Shown: positions 8,281 through 17,600, counted from the first letter of the stretch. The stretch: 20,662 bases of DNA from Hypsibius dujardini (GCA_001579985.1 LRSR01013859.1:1-20662); one strand, 5' to 3'. Notes: generated by a model from the sequence alone, not told the origin. Program-made: numbers and translations.

Positions 8281-8440
8281 TACTATAAATAAATTAAATG
8301 CCTGCCACTCTTGCTTTGCCGTACTGGGAACTTCGGTTCAAATTCCGACGATCAATTTTTAGGTGTGACCGATTGTTTGGTCAATTTATGACTACAAGTC
8401 CTCTCAGACCGATGCAAAAGTATGAATTTACAGAGTTTTA

Positions 8441-8661
8441 CAGTAAGCGACGGAATTTAATATAACGGAGGGTCCGGGAAAGGGGCGAGGCAAGGGTAAA
8501 ACTTGAACAATCAACCAATCAACCAATCAACCAATCAACCAGCAAAGCTCTGGAGCAATCGGAGTTGAGTTGATTGGTTGATTGTTCAATTATTACCCCT
8601 GCCCCCGCCCCTTTTGCCCATTTCCAGGACCCTCCAATAAATTAAATTCTTTCGCTTACTG
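8441..8661. mobile_element. TA-flanked palindromic MITE, foldback family 3, copy B
   Basis: TA at 8439-8440 and 8662-8663. Ends CAGTAAGCGA with inverse; then GAATTTAAT, GGAGGGTCC and AAAGGGGCG, all mirrored. The centre holds (CAAT/CAAC)n. A 221-bp non-autonomous element sharing the GGGTCC...AAAGGGGCGGGGCA core with 6752-6919. Confidence 0.85.
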
Positions 8662-8689
8662 TAGGAAGCAAACTTGGCTTCGAAATGCC

Positions 8690-8790
8690 TAAAATCAAAT
8701 AAAATCAAACGAAAATCAAATGAATTTCAAAATCAAAACCGGGCTCGACTTGATTTAATTTGAAATTTGAAATTTGACATTTGACTTTTA
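8690..8790. repeat. AT-rich foldback
   Basis: The left half is a string of AAAATCAAA words. The right half is TTTGATTT/GAAATTTGA words in inverse. It could form a long imperfect hairpin. No terminal duplication is seen. Confidence 0.55.
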
Positions 8791-9041
8791 CCATCTCTAC
8801 CGTGTGAGCCTGAGTCGAGTCAGCGAATACTGTCGCGATCATTTGGTGCTGCTTTTATCCCCACCCGTACCTTATGACTGCACACACACTGTGCTTCACT
8901 GCAGTCATAATATACGGTGGATCTAAAACGCAGCTGCAAATGATCGAGCCAGCGAGCAACAATTGTTGACGCAAAATCGACCCGTGTTGAATGCTGTCAG
9001 TTACGGCAGTTTCCTCTTTTGTCACTCGTGACATCAGCACT

Positions 9042-9226
9042 GAAGCAGACTCAGCTTGCACTGAGCCTGAATGAGGCAGACTCAGCTTGCACTGGGCCTG
9101 AATGAGGCAGACTCAGCTTGCACTGGGCCTGAATGAGGCAGACTCAGCTTGCACTGGGCCTGAATGAGACAGACTCAGCTTGGGCTGGCCTGAATGAGGC
9201 AGACTGAGCATGCACCGGGCCTGAAT
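9042..9226. repeat. 31-bp tandem repeat, six units
   Basis: Units start at 9042, 9073, 9104, 9135, 9166 and 9196. Consensus GAGGCAGACTCAGCTTGCAC then TGGGCCTGAAT. The middle units are almost identical and the last two diverge. Open frames across it are by-products of the repeat. Confidence 0.95.
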
Positions 9227-9266
9227 GCTTAAGGGGTGTGGTGGATAAATACGGTGAATCGATGTA

Positions 9267-9390
9267 GACATGTGGCAAAAACCTTGCGCTAACCGAATTA
9301 AGCACTTTAACTCGGCCTTGTGTACAACAGCCATGCGTTGAACGAGTGTAATGGCCTAACTCGGTTAGCGCAAGGTTTTTGCCACGTGTG
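9267..9390. mobile_element. TA-flanked palindromic MITE, foldback family 2, copy B
   Basis: TA at 9265-9266 and 9391-9392. The arms share TGGCAAAAACCTTGCGCTAA with few mismatches, then an ACCGA(A/G)TTA stretch. The centre, TGTGTACAACAGCCATGCG, resembles copy A. A solo arm lies at 1621-1661. Confidence 0.85.
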
Positions 9391-9793
9391 TATGAGCCAT
9401 ACGGTAAATCCTTGCCTTTACTTAAAAATTTCAAATCTAGATTTTTATCTTCACATTCTTAGCCGGATTCCCAACGGAATCTTCCTCATTTTAACCTTCA
9501 GTTTTTACAGTGAGACACCGCGAAAGTAATACGTGCTCTGGGACGGAAATTCGAGTCACTGTTATTCTCTCTGTTGATTTGGGGTTTTACCGTCTGCCCA
9601 AAATGAAATGTCGAACACACTGACGGCGCTTTCCGTTGGTGCGCAATAAGTCTCAGTCGTTTTTACTCACCCGTTTCCCCGTCTCAAGGCGTTGTAGATC
9701 TCCGTATACTTCCTTCGACGCGAGCCATTTCTCGTTGGAAAAACGCCACGGACATTATATTTACGTAGTCGTATATAGAATTGCGTTCTTGTA
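9391..9793 (+). promoter_or_regulatory. Upstream region of small-family gene 2
   Basis: No strong TATA box. ATTATATTT (about 9755) and TATATAG (about 9772) lie 20-40 bases from the ATG. A pyrimidine-rich stretch ending CTCAAG (9688) is a weak candidate splice acceptor. No other gene is seen. Confidence 0.35.
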
Positions 9794-10138
9794 ATGTCGA
9801 CAAAAGACGGAGCTCCTGTAGCGGTGGCAAAGGTGCAGGCGAATTCCTTTGACGCGTTCCTGAAGAAAAATCCCGAAACCTTGATCTACAACACGGAAGG
9901 CTTGACGGACGACGGAAAAACCGTGTCGACGGCGTCAGCGGCAACTGGGAATTACACGCCTTATCGGCGGGGTAAAATGGACGACTGGAGCGACGAGGAG
10001 AAGGCGGAGCATCCGCATTTCGGCCACCAGACCTCGGTGCAGGAGTGTACGGCGTCCGCGTCCAGTGCCAACCCTGTGCCGCTGGTCTCCGAGAACGCTG
10101 ACGCGACGGCTCTGAAGGAGATGGAGGTGAACGATTAG
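9794..10138 (+). CDS. Small acidic protein, tandem family copy 2
   Basis: 114 codons, intronless, the shortest member. Start MSTKDGAP. Motif 1 is NPETLIYNTEG (about residues 30-40). After an insertion of TVSTASAAT comes GNYTPYRRGKMDDWSDEEKA (about 52-71), the cleanest form of the core. It ends NADATALKEMEVND, so the Cys of the tail motif is replaced by Ala. The linker between core and tail is much shorter than in copy 1. Soluble and acidic, with no known domain. The function is unknown. Confidence 0.88.
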   Translation: MSTKDGAPVAVAKVQANSFDAFLKKNPETLIYNTEGLTDDGKTVSTASAATGNYTPYRRGKMDDWSDEEKAEHPHFGHQTSVQECTASASSANPVPLVSENADATALKEMEVND

Positions 10139-10953
10139 AAGGATTTCGATTGTGTTGGATGGTTCTTTTCTATTTTTCCCTTTTTCCTTTTCCTTGTGAA
10201 AATGGCAGCTGATTATCGTCTTGGCATCGCTTGTTGTCGGAAGGTTTTAGCGTCAGTTTGCGTCGCTTTCTGTGGTCTCAAACGGGGTGCAGTCTCTTGG
10301 TGAAACTCCGTTAAATTGTTGAAATAATTTAACTGTCAGAGTAGATTAACGGTTAATCAGTCCTTGCTGGAGATTTGTGAAGTTAAACCGACGGTGGGAA
10401 ACCTTAAACGATGATATGGCGTTATAACCAATCGACCAATCAACCGATCAACCAACCGACCTGCCATAATTATGATGGTTGAATTCATAATCCGACGAGC
10501 CCAGTGAGAGTGAGGGTAAAGGAGACTGACCGACCGGACGGATGGAACCTTTGCCCGAGACCAGGTAGCCTGAACATGGAACATGGAAGAGACGAAGTGA
10601 GATCTTAATTAAGGTAGGCCAATTGGGCAGCTCAAGAACGGTTGCATGACAGAAGAACGTAAAGCATCGTCCTCCGGATGGTATAAAGACCTCCCACCCT
10701 GCTTTCGGGGTGACGAAAACATTTGAAAAAGTGTGTAGTTGACGGTGGGAAATCACTTTATATACTAATACATCAACTTCGAGCTTGTTCCTGCAGTTCG
10801 GTGATTGATACAGCTGATTTGATAAAATGTACGTACAGGTGTAGCTATCCACTCGCTCACGTTTCTGGACCGGTTGCGTCGCTCGGTTCGTGCGTCCATG
10901 AACTGGTCTGCTAGTCATAGAATCACAAGCTTCTCTGCACGATATCGTCACCC
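10139..10953. other. Intergenic stretch, no gene recognised
   Basis: Pyrimidine-rich 3' flank (10165-10200) and a (CAAC/CAAT) patch at 10430-10462. Otherwise unique sequence. No AATAAA lies close behind the stop of copy 2. Frames here lack coding character. Confidence 0.5.
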
Positions 10954-11112
10954 TGTCCGTTCGTCCGTTTGTCGGTCTATCTGTCCGTTCGTCCGTTTAT
11001 GCGTCCATCCGTCCGTCCGCGCATCCGTAGGTCTATCTGTCCGTTCGCCTATCCGTCCGTCTATCCGTCCGTCTATCCGTCTATCCGTCTATCCCTCTAC
11101 CCGTCTGTCTCT
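10954..11112. repeat. Imperfect (CCGT)n array
   Basis: GTCCGTTCGTCCGTTT-like 4-mer and 12-mer units, degenerating to the right with GTCTATCC units. Two overlapping plus-strand frames rich in Arg, Pro and Ser are products of the repeat. Scattered CCGTC words continue to about 11400. Confidence 0.9.
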
Positions 11113-11800
11113 CGCGATAAACGGACGGGTGGACGGACTTCTAGCCATCCAGTCGGTCACCTCTAGGAAGATATCAGTACCGCATCCGCCTGACCGTTCG
11201 TCGTTCGGCTAATCTGCTCGTCGTCCAGTTGTTCACTTCCCCGTATCCGATAACCCGGCCCACCGACGCTCCTTCTGTCCGTCTCTGTGACAGACGGGAC
11301 GACGGACTGCCGAGTTTATCGGCTTATCTGCTATAGTCATCGAGTTGCCCAATTCTCCGGACAGCACCCATCGCTCCGTTAATTTGTCCGTCTGCTGATC
11401 CGCAGCTACTCAACTATTCTCTCATTTCTCCGAACCGTATTCGTCGCACCATCCCTTCGCCCGGCTGTCCGTCAGCTGACCGTAAGGAACGTCTACTCAC
11501 GTCGCAAAATGGCAAAATTTCGGCACCCTAGCTTGCGGCCCGCGTACGAAACGACCGTCTCCGTTTTTAAAACAGTTCATGCCAACGCCAAAAAGCTCCT
11601 TACTGACAAACTAACAAACGTTAACGCTCAAACTCGGCATACTCTTGCATCACTCATTAAGTATGATCGGTGGTCAACGACCCACTCGTGAACTTGCCGA
11701 AGTCTCAGCCTGAGTTTCATAAGACGAGCCAGAAATAACAATCTGTCGCGGAGATCGGCTCGACAAACACCGGAAGTTCGGTTGCTAACTCGACCCTCGA

Positions 11801-11807
11801 TATAAAA
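11801..11807 (+). promoter_or_regulatory. TATAAAA box upstream of small-family gene 3
   Basis: A consensus TATAAAA 345 bases before the ATG at 12146. The distance would fit a transcript with a 5'-UTR intron ending at the acceptor TTTCACAG (12127). It could also be chance in AT-balanced sequence. Confidence 0.35.
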
Positions 11808-12119
11808 CGTGCGTTGGGAAAACGCAACGCAGCCCGAGATACAAATGAACAGAAGCGCTGTTTGCGCGGGGGGGGGGGGTATACGATCTGTAAAAGTGTT
11901 TATTACGTTGACGGCAGGTCCCGTGGTGGTTGTCTATCGATCGAAAGCACGACCGAGATAGAGAAAGACCCATCCCCCCCCCCGTCGAGTTTCAGTCAGC
12001 GTAGTAAACATTTCGTGTGTGTATTTTTCATGCGCGGCCTAAATTCCGACTGTGCAGACGGCTGAGGCTCATATCATTAAAACAACACTATCTCTGGATA
12101 TTTGTGCAGCTCGCATTTC

Positions 12120-12127
12120 TTTCACAG
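12120..12127 (+). other. Candidate 3' splice site before small-family gene 3
   Basis: A pyrimidine stretch followed by TTTCACAG, 18 bases before the start codon. Similar acceptors stand before copies 1, 4 and 5. Confidence 0.4.
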
Positions 12128-12145
12128 TTGAGACTAAGCCAAAAT

Positions 12146-12511
12146 ATGTCTTCCGAACCGACAGTCCCATCCTTGCCCGTGAAAGATCATCAGGATGCCA
12201 CGCAAGAGGAGCTTGTGGCTGCGGCTGCGAGACGGAGCTCCCAGTACTCCGGTCTGATCTACAACACCGATGTGCCGCAGTGCACGAGCAGCAACTACAC
12301 GCCCTACCGCCGCGGGAAGATGGACGACTGGGATCAGCAACAGGAGCAGGCCGCGTCGCGCTTTGAATCCTACGCAAAGGATCGCGTCACGTCCATGAGC
12401 AATTACGGCCAACCGATAGATGCGGTGCGGAGGGCCAGTGTCGCGGGTACGACCGTCGCGGCATCATGTGACGCGGCCAAGTGGAAACCACCCCAGGAAC
12501 GAGACGGATGA
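12146..12511 (+). CDS. Small protein, tandem family copy 3, diverged tail
   Basis: 121 codons, start MSSEPTVPS. Motif 1 is GLIYNTDVP (about residues 34-42). The core is SNYTPYRRGKMDDW, but the following acidic SDEE is replaced by DQQQEQAA. The tail starts as expected (SCDAA) and then departs to KWKPPQERDG, losing the ALKxMExN motif. This could be a small indel or genuine divergence. Codons of the core differ from the other copies mainly at third positions. The frame is otherwise intact. Function unknown; probably soluble. Confidence 0.85.
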   Translation: MSSEPTVPSLPVKDHQDATQEELVAAAARRSSQYSGLIYNTDVPQCTSSNYTPYRRGKMDDWDQQQEQAASRFESYAKDRVTSMSNYGQPIDAVRRASVAGTTVAASCDAAKWKPPQERDG

Positions 12512-12754
12512 TCGGGGGCGATACAATAATGCGGATCACTTTATGAATCCAACGTGTGGTTTTGAAAGTGTACATTTTGTTTGCTTCTTTTCTCCTCCAG
12601 ACCGCGCATTGCAATTGCTGCGAGTATTCAAAGCTCACTTGTTTTCCAGCGTTTTTTTATTTCGCTATTGGAAACTCACTAATCTCCCGAGTTTTGCACG
12701 CCCTTGCAACGGTTTTATGAGGACACGCTCGTTGGCTCACTGGAGGATAGGAAT

Positions 12755-12868
12755 GTTAATCCCAGTTTCAGGTATACCTCACGGGATGAGATTGGTACGT
12801 CCCATCCCACATCCCAGGTATCCAACATGGGATCCCAATCCCAAACCCATTCTGGACCTGGGATTAAC
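12755..12868. repeat. Foldback with GGGAT/ATCCC words
   Basis: GTTAATCCCAG at 12755-12765 and its perfect inverse at 12858-12868. Many CATCCC/GGGAT words lie between. This is small palindromic debris; the frames through it look non-coding. Confidence 0.55.
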
Positions 12869-13871
12869 AACCCTACCTGAGCATGTGTCTCCCTGGCTAA
12901 TCTCAACTCACATGGACCACTCACAAGACAGATGCACACAATTACGGAGGAAATAACCGAGAAAAGGAGCCCCTTGGCTGCTTTTCTCGATTGTCTTCAA
13001 AATCAGAGAGATTTGAGACAGCGAGTTTGAAATAGCAAAATAAATGCTGCAAAATAAGCGAGGTTTGAGTGAAACGTTTGAGTACGAGGTAAAACTTTTA
13101 ATTTGGCGAACGTCGAAATCGCTTTTAGTTTAATTGAAACGAGAAAGCAGGTGAAACGTATTCGCCAAATGACAACGAAGAGTACGAGTACTCAGTTGAT
13201 TGCTCTATTTGAGCAGCTAGAATCAGTCACTTACATTTTCAATTAAGTTAGCAAATCTTAACGAAAATGTTTCTTTTCTTTGTTCCAGCAATTAAAAAAC
13301 TACATTATTTTTCGATTTTACACCACGTAGGCTCTCGTAGACAAAAAACGAAGAACAGTTTTGGTTATTTGCGTGGAAGAGAAGTATTCCATCATCAACA
13401 CTGCTTTGTTGTGGTTTTTTACTCGTGCGTCGACACGCGAGTGACTCCCCCTATCGTCTCGATCTTGACTAATTTACCGCAAAATTTCACCTTGGTTTTT
13501 CCAAACAATCCTTATTACTACATACAAGAGGATTTTTGTTTTGCTTTGTATGCCATATAGTTGGCAAAATTTTGTTTGACGTTGTCGAAGCTTCAGATCG
13601 TGTCTCAGATTGCAACTTTTGATGTGGCAGGAAAAGGGAAAAGTCCGCCGAATTAAAAGTCTCACGCCGTACTGTATCTGTATGCAGCCATAACCTGGAC
13701 AGTTTGGTCAGCTCGTTCTGCCGCTGTCATTTTGTTCCGTATTTGGTAAAATGCATCATCATAAAGCCAAATAACCAATTTTATAGATTCGTCGATTCTG
13801 TAAATCTTATATTTCTGGCGTAAGACTGGCCCAGCAGCAATTCTCTTGCAGTTGAGCTCAGCGCACATATA
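12869..13871. other. AT-rich intergenic stretch
   Basis: A short mirrored pair ATTTGGCGAA / TTCGCCAAAT lies near 13098-13169. A 97-codon plus-strand frame (13267-13560) and a 68-codon minus-strand frame (13662-13868) have no recognisable content, and I do not call them. Confidence 0.45.
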
Positions 13872-14625
13872 CAGTCAGCCCCAAGAAAAACTCCGGTCAC
13901 GTGACTTTTGCTGTTCAAACTGGCCGAAAACTCCGCCCTAAATTGCACCGTTTCTGACGACCAATCAGAACATCTAGTGTATACGTTGCATAATTATACA
14001 TTATATTTCGAATCAAACGCGAGCAAGCAAGCAATAAAAAAGTAAAATAACAGGAACAAAAACAAAAACTGGAACAATTCAAACCATGAGAAAAAAAACT
14101 TCGGAACCGGGAAATTTAAACGTCAGACATTTTGAAAACAGAGTTAATAACTAGAATTTAAAACGTTAAACCTCAATACCCCGATCGAAACCGGAATCCT
14201 GCATACATTTATCAATCCGTGCGGGCATGGAGTCCTACAGTATGAACTGCCATTGCTGCTTCAGGAGGAATTCGCCTTTCGTTGATCATTTCGAAAAACA
14301 ACTTTTACTAAATCAAGCCAATCAAAAGCGGTAGCAACGGCACTGTCATGAACAGCTGCAAAAACAGCTGATAAGAATTCGAATTCGGCTACTTTAGGCA
14401 GTTTCCCTGCGGTTAAGTCATCAGTTGTTGCAGTCCTATTCACAGGTAAACTGCTATCTGTTTTTCGAGATCGCGAGATAAGCCAATGTTTGGTGGGCCA
14501 GTCGGTTCAATTACCTGCGTCTCGTGATATCGAGAACATTCTATTGGCACACTTGTCGCACCACATTTCTTTCTATGCGCAGAAAATTTATCTTGTGCAA
14601 GCGGAGTTTTTCTTGGGGCTGACTG
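13872..14625 (-). mobile_element. Degenerate Tc1/mariner-like element, 754 bp
   Basis: Terminal inverted repeats CAGTCAGCCCCAAGAAAAAC and its exact inverse, continuing to CTCCG, flanked by TA at 13870-13871 and 14626-14627. On the minus strand, 14234-14166 reads DSMPARIDKCMQDSG and seven more residues to a stop. This is the form of the Tc1 transposase C-terminus (SMPxRI pattern). Nearer the right end, GPPNIGLSRDLEKQIAVYL could be a relic of the N-terminal DNA-binding part. The catalytic DDE core is missing and an in-frame stop precedes the C-terminal piece, so it is a dead, internally deleted copy. Confidence 0.8.
14166..14234 (-). pseudogene. Tc1-type transposase C-terminal remnant
   Basis: Twenty-two codons and a stop inside the 754-bp element, in the expected orientation and near the expected end. 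SMPARI and the G after about nine residues fit the Tc1 family C-terminus. The codon before it is a stop, so nothing functional can be made. Confidence 0.6.
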
Positions 14626-14627
14626 TA

Positions 14628-15102
14628 TCAAACTAAACGTCTCTTGCCCGGTTTCCATCTCGAATTCAACTGGCAATCAACTGTCATCGGACAAATATTT
14701 TTCAAGGTCGTGGGGCGGAGCTATTGAGCACCTTCGCACGTAAAACGCTGACAGGCAATTCCAAATACTTGGCTAAGATAGACACACGCCAACCATAGAT
14801 CTCCGACAAATATTTATGTCATATGCCAATCGAAGTTTTGAGTGTTGAAGGGCAAAGTGACAGCGAGAACTTTATTCCGCCAAATATGCAGACTTGGAAT
14901 GATTCTCTACCTTATGATGATTTCCAAAATTTATTTCATTGGCAAATCTTGTGAGAACTTTTTTGACGAAATTTCAAAGTTACGAAAATACTGGAATATT
15001 CCGCTTTCCTTGATTTTCACTGGTAAAATGGCAATTCTCGGAGATGCATTATGAAATATGATTATTTCGACACTATAGTACTGTATCCAAATTTTGGGTG
15101 TC
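14628..15102. other. Repeat-derived intergenic stretch
   Basis: It contains two GGACAAATATTT / CCGACAAATATTT words (about 14690 and 14803) and one GGGGCGGAGCTA arm (14711). The 70-codon frame at 14842-15054 has no family resemblance. Confidence 0.45.
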
Positions 15103-15228
15103 AACTAAATATTTTCGATTTAAGGGGGCGGAGCTACGGACAGTTTTCACAAAGGGGCCGAAAATTCCAGTGAAGCTTTACAGAGCTGGCGTGTAGCTCC
15201 GCCCCCTAATGTTAGTTAAATATTTCGA
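15103..15228. mobile_element. Palindromic element with GGGGGCGGAGCTAC arms
   Basis: Left arm AAATATTTT...TAAGGGGGCGGAGCTAC (to 15137), right arm GTAGCTCCGCCCCCTAA...AAATATTT (15193-15228). The inner 16-17 bases are nearly perfect. Single arms of the same sequence lie near 14690-14725 and 15637-15668. Confidence 0.75.
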
Positions 15229-15738
15229 TAACGCCAATCGATTCCCAATTAAACTTGGGATGCAACAGAATAATAACATTCAGTGCATTTCGAAGAATCG
15301 CCAGTTTTACAATGAAACTTAAGGAAAAAGGAATGTTCCGGTGTTTCAGCCGTGTAATCGCGATCGTGAAGGTGGCTGATTGGTCAAGGCATTTGTCGCC
15401 TAGAAATAGGAAAATGGGCGCAGGCCCGCATGAGTTTGAATCACATCCTTCATAAAATTATTCGGTCCATCGATAATGCTGGAAGGAGCCTGAAACTTAC
15501 GTTCACAAGCCGTCAGGGACCTCATGCAGTTGGCCTTTATTTCAATTGCGGGTCCCGTATAGTGGGACGTATGCAATGCGTTGAAAGAAACCTTTTTTGA
15601 CACTATTTCCTATTTCTGAAGTCGATTGCCATCAGCGACATATTTGTTCCAGACTAGGAGGCGGAGCTTTGGGCCATTATGAACTATTGACGACTGTTGT
15701 ATGCGCGTGCATTTGCACTTCATGGTCGGCTTACGTTA
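15229..15738. other. Intergenic stretch, no gene recognised
   Basis: It contains one more ATATTT...GAGGCGGAGCT arm (about 15640-15668). Otherwise I see nothing supportable. Confidence 0.45.
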
Positions 15739-15997
15739 CAAGTCCCCCGACGTTTGGACATCGGTCAAGTAAATTCTGTGACCAAAACTAAAGGGACGAA
15801 AAAAAAGGGACGTTTGTTTTTTCGCCTAAACGACCGTGCAGGCTGGGTCTAATATTTGAGCTTTCAATTTTTTGTGTGAAGGAGACAAAAATTATTGAAA
15901 AAAATTATCTTTCAATTTTTCAAGTTAGGGAATAACGGTCGACATCGAAAGTGGAAGGGGACAAGAAGGGGGAAGAGGGAAAGGGAGGGGGGACTTG
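15739..15997. mobile_element. Possible TA-flanked element with CAAGTCCCCC ends
   Basis: CAAGTCCCCC at the left and GGGGGACTTG at the right, with TA at 15737-15738 and 15998-15999. The inverted repeat is only about 10-11 bases, so this is a weaker call. The right part is a purine-only G-rich tract (about 15950-15993). Confidence 0.5.
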
Positions 15998-16126
15998 TAA
16001 CCAAAGCCTCATAATCGGTCGGAAAACATGCATTGGCCCCGCCCCTTACCTTGTCACGTTCTCATTTGTTGACGTGATTTGCCGCTCAATATTTCAAGGT
16101 TGATTCTTTTATTCCTCATACTGCTA

Positions 16127-16228
16127 CAGCTATGGCACGATTCCTCGACGAAAAACGTTAATCGGAACACATGTTATTATGCCGGTGTTCCGATTAACGT
16201 TTTTCGTCGAGAAATCGTGCCACGGCTG
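16127..16228. mobile_element. Near-perfect 102-bp hairpin, TA-flanked
   Basis: Arms of 44 bases with three mismatches around a 14-base loop (16171-16184). The inner 37 bases differ at one position. TA precedes (16125-16126) and follows (16229-16230). Typical of a young MITE; if transcribed it would be a long double-stranded RNA stem. Confidence 0.85.
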
Positions 16229-16236
16229 TATAACAT

Positions 16237-16254
16237 GTACGAACATGTTCGTAC
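16237..16254. repeat. Perfect 18-bp palindrome
   Basis: GTACGAACATGTTCGTAC, eight bases after the preceding hairpin element. It contains GAACATGTTC, which fits the p53-family half-site pattern. No target gene is near and no function is claimed. Confidence 0.6.
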
Positions 16255-17129
16255 TCACTGTAACTCTCTCACTGTAGCAGTGCTCGTTCAATTGTCCTGT
16301 GCGAATGATGTTCTGTGTCGGTTGAATCATGCGCTTGTTTACATTGTAGTTATCTGTCTATTTAATGGTTTTCCTATACTAATGTATATAAATTAGCTCG
16401 AACGAGCTTTTGTTTCACCTTCTCAACACCTCTCCAACCGTTTTTCCTCGCTTGCTTCTGGCTGACAATTTTTTCAATTTCCATGCGGCAACTCAGGAAT
16501 TTCTGAGCTGAATATTTTTACTTCAGATAAAGTCCCATAATATTCAAATGTCCGATTAAGAATGAGTTTTCGAGGCTCCGTTCGAGACGCGACTTCTCGC
16601 TTTGTTTTTAACTTCTCATTCGATCGTCTTGGGATCTTGGTTTCGTGCAATGTTTTTATGAGTAAGAATTCCGAAACTGAATATTCTTAGGTTCGCGCCC
16701 GGCGACCCAACAAGAGCGTAAGGATCGATAGTAAGTGAAATTTTACTGACAGCGAAGACTGAAAGTAAAATAAAACGTTTTTGCACTGCAACTCAAACAG
16801 GATTTTTTGTAGTCCGTTTGAGAAAATATCCATTATGTAGGTTGGTTAGCTGGCTGAAGAATACCCATAATAATTTCAAACATATATTATATAATAGTTG
16901 TATAAATAGCTATATTTTATTAGTCATCAAATATTATCTAACATGAAAATAACTAATACGTGTAGATGCTCTCATGCGCGGACTTGATGGGCACATCGAT
17001 CAATATCCTTAATACGCGTACATCGGAAGGCCAACAGAACTTCCGGGCTCTCAAAAGAGAATAAGTCGTCTCAACCTGCGAAAAATATTTACCTCATACC
17101 AATCGATTTTAGCCTTAATTTGAGATGGA
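16255..17129. other. AT-rich intergenic stretch
   Basis: One more AAATATTT...CCAATCGATT word lies near 17085-17109, resembling 14803-14830 and 15215-15243. No gene or RNA gene recognised. Confidence 0.45.
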
Positions 17130-17329
17130 TCAGTGTCTAGAATGTTTACGTCCATAAATGAGATCAATCAGAGACTTCATAGCCAGCGACCTCCTCAAAC
17201 TCGTATCACCTACAGCATCTGGATTGAACCTCACAAAGCCGTATTTAATTAAATCGTCGTCAACAGCTTCGTTGATGAATGATAAGCACGTGATCGCGTA
17301 CTTTCCCTTGCAAATAACCGCCAGCGGTT
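17130..17329 (-). CDS. Last exon of an unrecognised gene
   Basis: On the minus strand a strong acceptor (ttttgtttcag, 17340-17330) is followed by 65 open codons and a TGA. The protein has normal composition: PLAVICKGKYAITCLSFINE, then a DDDLIKYGFVRFNPDAVGDT block, then SLAMKSLIDLIYGRKHSRH at the end. It enters in phase 1, which matches the small exon at 17389-17422. It lacks a Met start, so simple frame listing misses it. I do not recognise the family. It may be the 3' end of a gene whose other exons lie to the right, around or beyond small-family gene 4, or a stranded fragment. Confidence 0.6.
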
Positions 17330-17388
17330 CTGAAACAAAAACTGATCAACAATTGTTGCTAACTCATTCCCTCGTTTGAATAATTTAC

Positions 17389-17422
17389 CACACAGGCCTG
17401 TGCGAACAGACACATCAAATGC
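17389..17422 (-). CDS. Small internal exon of the same unrecognised gene
   Basis: Thirty-four bases between a good acceptor (gacgttttcttcag, with a CTGAC branch-like word just upstream) and donor GTG|gtaaat. It reads AFDVSVRTGLC and then one base, which joins the next exon as glutamate (phase 1). The intervening intron is 59 bases. No upstream exon could be joined with confidence. Confidence 0.5.
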
Positions 17423-17548
17423 CTGAAGAAAACGTCAGAGTCTCTACATCGAGCTTCGGCTGTTTCTCCATTATCAGTTCGTAAAGTAAAATTACTCGAA
17501 ACCTTTGCCGATTTTACCCTTACACGCGATCTGGATGATATCGATCCA

Positions 17549-17559
17549 TTTTATTGCAG
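17549..17559 (+). other. Candidate 3' splice site before small-family gene 4
   Basis: TTTTATTGCAG ending at 17559, 41 bases before the ATG. It belongs to the series of acceptors seen before copies 1, 3 and 5. Confidence 0.4.
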
Positions 17560-17600
17560 TGTTCGCTACCAAATATCTTCCGCAACATTGGACTGCCACA

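Noticed and set aside
9113-9434. Minus-strand frames with repeated SFRP-like peptides
   Set aside because: Products of the 31-bp tandem repeat and the adjacent MITE arm.
10874-11212. Arg/Pro/Ser-rich plus-strand frames
   Set aside because: Translations of the imperfect CCGT array.
11509-11691. A 60-codon plus-strand frame starting MAKFRHPSLRP
   Set aside because: It begins with a Met and looks fairly normal, but no copy, motif or context supports it. It may be part of the 5' region of copy 3.
13267-13560. A 97-codon plus-strand frame
   Set aside because: Aromatic-rich, AT-driven composition, no family resemblance and no splice or promoter context.
13633-13652. A 15-base match (GGGAAAAGTCCGCCG) to the family fragment at 18131
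   Set aside because: The match stops on both sides, is short, and no family motif is nearby. Probably chance, although it lies in the gap where a copy may be missing.
16079-16396. A 105-codon plus-strand frame
   Set aside because: It runs through both arms and the loop of the hairpin element and has no recognisable protein content.
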